From Aurantibrevibacter sp041747755 (lineage in GTDB: Bacteria; Bacteroidota; Bacteroidia; Flavobacteriales; Flavobacteriaceae): DNA of 8,867 nt. The stretch spans positions 1-8,867 of the forward strand of contig JBGTEN010000018.1 in the NCBI GenBank assembly GCA_041747755.1. The letters run 5' to 3'. Shown piece after piece: positions 6,142 through 8,867 of the stretch (positions are counted from its first letter, which is position 1; every line of letters starts with the position of its first letter). The position numbers and the translations under genes are program-made. The notes beneath the pieces were generated by a model. It was not told the origin of the DNA, made no database searches, and saw only the letters and a list, made by a program, of their open reading frames with translations.

Positions 6142-6906
6142 ATGGAAAAAGCGTTTAAATATCTCCTCAACCGTATCCCCAGACCCATTTTAATTACATT
6201 AAGCTACCTTGCAAGACCTTTGCTGGCCTTTTACTTAAAGGGAACAAATTACACCGACCCTATTGATGGAAGACAATTTCGAAAGTTTCTTTCCTATGGT
6301 TATGAAAAAACTCGGAAAAATGTATTGTCACCCTCTACCCTTTCTTTGGAACGCCACAGACTACTATGGTTGTACTTAAAAAATGAAACCAACTTTTTTA
6401 CTTCCCCATTAAAAGTTTTACATTTTGCTCCGGAACAAGCATTTTATAAGCGGTTTAAAAAGTTACCCAATATTACTTATACCACCACGGATTTGAACTC
6501 TCCTCTGGCGGATGTAAAAGCTGACATTTGCCAGCTCCCATTTGCCGATAATTCGTATGATGTAATTCTTTGTAACCACGTTTTAGAACATATTCCAGAC
6601 GACACTAAGGCAATGCAGGAACTTTACAGAGTTCTAAAGCCAAATGGTTGGGGCATATTTCAGATTCCTCAGGATTTAAAGCGTGAAACCACCTTTGAGG
6701 ATAATTCTATTACCGACAAAGCAGACAGGGCAAAGATTTTTGGTCAGTATGACCATGTACGGGTATACGGCCTGGATTATTTTGATAAATTACGATCCGT
6801 TGGCTTCAAGGTTGATGCTGTGGATTATACCGCCAAACTTTCAACAGCAGCCGTAGAAACCTATCGTTTGGCATCCGGAGAACTTATTCCCCTGGTAAAA
6901 AAATAA
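6142..6906 (+). CDS. Class I SAM-dependent methyltransferase with altered motif I
   Basis: Starting at ATG 6142 the protein has 254 residues. Extending one codon to TTG at 6139 adds nothing conserved. The N-terminal 60 residues (IPRPILITLSYLARPLLAFYLKG) are hydrophobic and basic and could lie on the membrane. The Rossmann core follows: strand 1 is V92-L-H-F-A-P-E-Q99 in place of the usual GxGxG loop, then the acidic ribose-binding D117 (TTTDLNSP), D128-I-C-Q-L-P-F as the adenine-side loop, and N145-H-V-L-E-H-I-P-D-D154 with LYRVLKPNGW after it, which is the Methyltransf_11 pattern. The substrate is unknown. Neither ubiquinone/menaquinone nor tRNA signatures are visible. The SPSTLSLERHRLLWLYLKNE segment (65-84) looks like a conserved family-specific region. 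It probably shares map's transcript. Confidence 0.85.
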   Translation: MEKAFKYLLNRIPRPILITLSYLARPLLAFYLKGTNYTDPIDGRQFRKFLSYGYEKTRKNVLSPSTLSLERHRLLWLYLKNETNFFTSPLKVLHFAPEQAFYKRFKKLPNITYTTTDLNSPLADVKADICQLPFADNSYDVILCNHVLEHIPDDTKAMQELYRVLKPNGWGIFQIPQDLKRETTFEDNSITDKADRAKIFGQYDHVRVYGLDYFDKLRSVGFKVDAVDYTAKLSTAAVETYRLASGELIPLVKK

Positions 6907-7938
6907 CTATTCCACAATAAGATTCCTAAATCCGTCTGTTATAAATTCATGGATTGCTCCTTCTTCATCCAAGTAAATAATGTAAGCCTCCAAGTCCTTA
7001 TTCTGCACCAATAATTTAATGGATTCATCCAAATCCATAGCCATAAAAGCAGTAGCATAGGCATCAGCGGTAGCGCAGGTACTGGCAACAACACTTGCCC
7101 CTAACACATTGGAATTCTTGGTGTAACCTGTTTTCGGATTTATGGTATGTACGTACTTCTTACCTGTGTTTGGATCTATTCTGTATTTGCGGTAATTACC
7201 CGAAGATGCCAAAGCCCTGTCTTTGAGGGATATGATTTTTTTTAACTTGCGACTATCCAATACCTGAGGATCCTCAATACCTACGGCCCACTCTTTTTCT
7301 TTAATTCTATTTTCTCCTTTGGCTACCACTTCTCCACCTACTTCTACCAAATAATCTTGTATTCCTTTTTGATCCAGAAATAAGGCCAATCGGTCTATAG
7401 CATAACCCTTAGCGATGGCATTAAAATCAAAATAGATATTGGGGTAACGCTTTTTAATACGATTATTTTCTGTGACAGATACCTTGTCAAAACCAACAAA
7501 TTTTAAAAGACTATCTACCTTAAGACTATCCATCCGAATTTCTTCACCGGGTCCAAAACCCCATGCGTTTACCAACCCACCAACTGTTGGATCAAAATAG
7601 CCATTGGTTATTTTATTAATTTCCTTGGAAAGTTCAAAAACATCCCTAAACATTTGATCTATTCTAACCGTTGAGTCGCCATTGTTTATTCTGGATATAT
7701 CAGAATCGGGTCTGTAGGTGGACATTGACTTATTAACCGCCTCAAATACAGAATCGATTTCCTTTTGAAAATCCAGTTCCCGATCCGATAAATACGTGAT
7801 AGCATAGGATGTACCTAAAGCACTTCCCGAATTACTATTTTTAACAGTCCCAAAGTTTCCAAATGAACAGGACCCTATTACTATTACTAGCCCCAAATAT
7901 CCTCCCAATTTTAACCTAAACTTCAATAAGTCCGTCAT
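6907..7938 (-). CDS. apbE: FAD:protein FMN transferase, lipoprotein (Nqr flavinylation)
   Basis: ApbE splits FAD and attaches FMN through a phosphoester bond to Thr residues of exported or membrane proteins, notably NqrB and NqrC. The 343-residue length is typical. The N-terminus is a lipoprotein signal with V20-I-G-S-C24, so the mature enzyme should be tethered outside the cytoplasmic membrane. Family motifs appear in order: S73-T-Y, F115-D-P-T-V-G120, F172-N-A-I-A-K-G178, V200-G-G-E203, S245-S-G-N-Y249, H264-T-I-N-P-K-T-G271 and A291-D-A-Y-A-T296. D292 and T296 correspond to Mg2+ ligands. Asn267 stands where many members have Asp. The start overlaps the last 23 bases of the upstream gene, and the stop abuts the methyltransferase stop. 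The downstream position relative to nqrF points to Nqr as its client. Confidence 0.94.
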   Translation of the reverse strand: MTDLLKFRLKLGGYLGLVIVIGSCSFGNFGTVKNSNSGSALGTSYAITYLSDRELDFQKEIDSVFEAVNKSMSTYRPDSDISRINNGDSTVRIDQMFRDVFELSKEINKITNGYFDPTVGGLVNAWGFGPGEEIRMDSLKVDSLLKFVGFDKVSVTENNRIKKRYPNIYFDFNAIAKGYAIDRLALFLDQKGIQDYLVEVGGEVVAKGENRIKEKEWAVGIEDPQVLDSRKLKKIISLKDRALASSGNYRKYRIDPNTGKKYVHTINPKTGYTKNSNVLGASVVASTCATADAYATAFMAMDLDESIKLLVQNKDLEAYIIYLDEEGAIHEFITDGFRNLIVE

Positions 7939-8272
7939 AATCTACAATATAAGCTTCATTTAATAGTAGTGGTGCCTTATGGTCTTCGGCGTTAGCCAAC
8001 CCAACCCCTGCGTAATACATTCTTGCCTCGTGTTTTAGGGCATGCGCTTTCATTTTTTGCATAAATACCTGATCAAACTCCTTAGGATCTGCCGGATACG
8101 TTACGGTACGCACAATAACAAAATGCAATTGCTTTTCCTTGAGGCAAACAAACTGTGGATTTCGTTTAGGTTTGCTATTAACACCCATAAATTCGAACCC
8201 GTTTGCTTCCAAATCTCTTCCAACAATATTCATTGCCAAATTATGTAGTTCCTGCTCAGTAAGCGGTCTCAT
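7916..8272 (-). CDS. Conserved 118-residue protein between nqrF and apbE, function unknown
   Basis: The protein has no signal peptide or membrane span, so it should be cytoplasmic. An N-terminal helix (T5-E-Q-E-L-H-N-L-A-M-N-I-V) leads into alternating beta and alpha segments: PQFVCLKEKQLHFVIVRTVTYP (39-60), then an amphipathic helix (about 62-84), then M85-Y-Y-A-G-V-G-L-A-N and an acidic end D111-Y-D-G-L-I-E-V118. I remember close relatives in flavobacteria labelled as Nqr subunit F, a label that comes from position; it has no flavin, NADH or 2Fe-2S motif and is not NqrF. It follows nqrF across a terminator and overlaps apbE by 23 bases, so translation of the two is probably coupled. A chaperone or maturation role for Nqr is a guess from this context alone. 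Confidence 0.85.
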   Translation of the reverse strand: MRPLTEQELHNLAMNIVGRDLEANGFEFMGVNSKPKRNPQFVCLKEKQLHFVIVRTVTYPADPKEFDQVFMQKMKAHALKHEARMYYAGVGLANAEDHKAPLLLNEAYIVDYDGLIEV

Positions 8273-8285
8273 GGATTGCTATTAT

Positions 8286-8314
8286 AAAAAAACCGATATT
8301 TATCATATCGGTTT
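8286..8314 (-). terminator. Intrinsic terminator after nqrF
   Basis: On the minus strand a perfect 10-bp stem AAACCGATAT/ATATCGGTTT (8314-8305 with 8299-8290) with a five-base loop ends in a seven-T run (8292-8286). It sits 49 bases past the nqrF stop. The T-run finishes only 13 bases before the ATG of the next gene (8272), leaving no space for a separate promoter between them. Confidence 0.85.
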
Positions 8315-8362
8315 ATGTCTATACTTTACTTAATACATCCGTATTAACACGACTTGAAAATA

Positions 8363-8867
8363 TTATCCTCCAAAATCATCAAAACGAATGTGCTCATCGG
8401 GAATACCAAAATCCTCTCCCATTTTTTGCACTGCTTTGTTCATTAAAGGTGGTCCACAGAAATAGAGTTCAATATCTTCAGGCGATTCATGTTTACTCAA
8501 ATAATTATCAATCACACAATTGTGAATAAATCCAACGAAGCCATCTCCCGGACCGTCCAACGTTTCTTTAACTTTCCAATTATCTTCAGGTAATGGCTCA
8601 GATAACGCCAAATAAAATTTAAAGTTTGGAAAATCTTTCTCTAAATTTTTAAAGTGATCCAAATAAAATAATTCTCTTTTAGATCGTCCACCGTACCAAT
8701 AGGTTACTTTTCGGTTTGTTTTTAAGGTTCTGAAAAGATGGTATAAATGAGAACGCATAGGAGCCATTCCGGCACCGCCACCCACATATAACATTTCTGA
8801 CTCCGATTCATTAATAAAGAACTCTCCGTAAGGTCCTGAAATAACAACAGGATCGCCTTGCTTTAAA
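8363..8867 (-). CDS. nqrF: Na+-translocating NADH:quinone reductase subunit F (3' part)
   Basis: NqrF is the NADH-oxidising, FAD and 2Fe-2S subunit of the respiratory sodium pump, anchored on the cytoplasmic side of the membrane. Only the last 167 codons are here; the 5' part, with the membrane helix, ferredoxin domain and most of the FAD domain, lies beyond 8867. The visible part shows G-P-Y-G-E-F-F at the end of the FAD-binding barrel, then the NADH domain: Y-V-G-G-G-A-G-M-A-P-M-R-S-H, Y-W-Y-G-G-R-S-K-R-E and L-Y-F-C-G-P-P-L-M-N. The C-terminus D-D-F-G-G is characteristic of NqrF. The reading frame is intact to the window edge. nqrA-E are presumably further upstream on this strand. Confidence 0.95.
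   Translation of the reverse strand, partial: LKQGDPVVISGPYGEFFINESESEMLYVGGGAGMAPMRSHLYHLFRTLKTNRKVTYWYGGRSKRELFYLDHFKNLEKDFPNFKFYLALSEPLPEDNWKVKETLDGPGDGFVGFIHNCVIDNYLSKHESPEDIELYFCGPPLMNKAVQKMGEDFGIPDEHIRFDDFGG

Overview
The window looks like chromosomal DNA of a flavobacterium (Bacteroidota, probably a marine Flavobacteriaceae). The evidence is AT-rich codon use, the absence of Shine-Dalgarno sequences before any gene, -7 promoter elements of the TAnnTTTG type, and protein sequences that read like the flavobacterial versions of GpmI, MetAP, ApbE and NqrF. The protein identifications rest on motifs and memory, since no search was possible.

Positions 1-674 hold no convincing gene. They contain clustered intergenic repeats: a compound palindrome (33-121), CAACGAACAAC-type arrays at both ends (about 131-150 and 600-626), a two-copy 16-bp tandem repeat (156-187), and a stem-loop-rich stretch (190-434) that reads open on the minus strand but looks like repeat DNA. 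Positions 675-2685 carry three plus-strand genes: a GNAT acetyltransferase, a Tat-type-signal M15 (VanY-like) peptidase and a membrane-anchored M48 metallopeptidase. After them comes a small 55-residue single-membrane-span protein (2811-2978) with its own consensus promoter. A bidirectional terminator (3039-3070) separates it from a convergent gene for a small exported ankyrin protein (3095-3490, minus).

Positions 3681-6906 carry plus-strand core genes: gpmI (phosphoglycerate mutase), map (methionine aminopeptidase) and a SAM methyltransferase with an altered motif I. gpmI and map each have a -7 element. The map element is so close to its ATG that the transcript is probably leaderless, and a 10-bp AT-rich inverted repeat lies between gpmI and that element.

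From 8867 back to 6907, on the minus strand, run the 3' end of nqrF, a strong intrinsic terminator, a conserved 118-residue protein of unknown function, and apbE. ApbE attaches FMN covalently to Nqr subunits, so this is the distal part of a Na+-NQR structural and maturation locus. The unknown gene sits between the two and overlaps apbE, which makes it the best candidate in the window for an undescribed component. The methyltransferase and apbE stop codons abut tail to tail with no bases between them.

I see no CRISPR array, insertion sequence, phage gene, tRNA or rRNA, and no clear defence or secondary-metabolism system.
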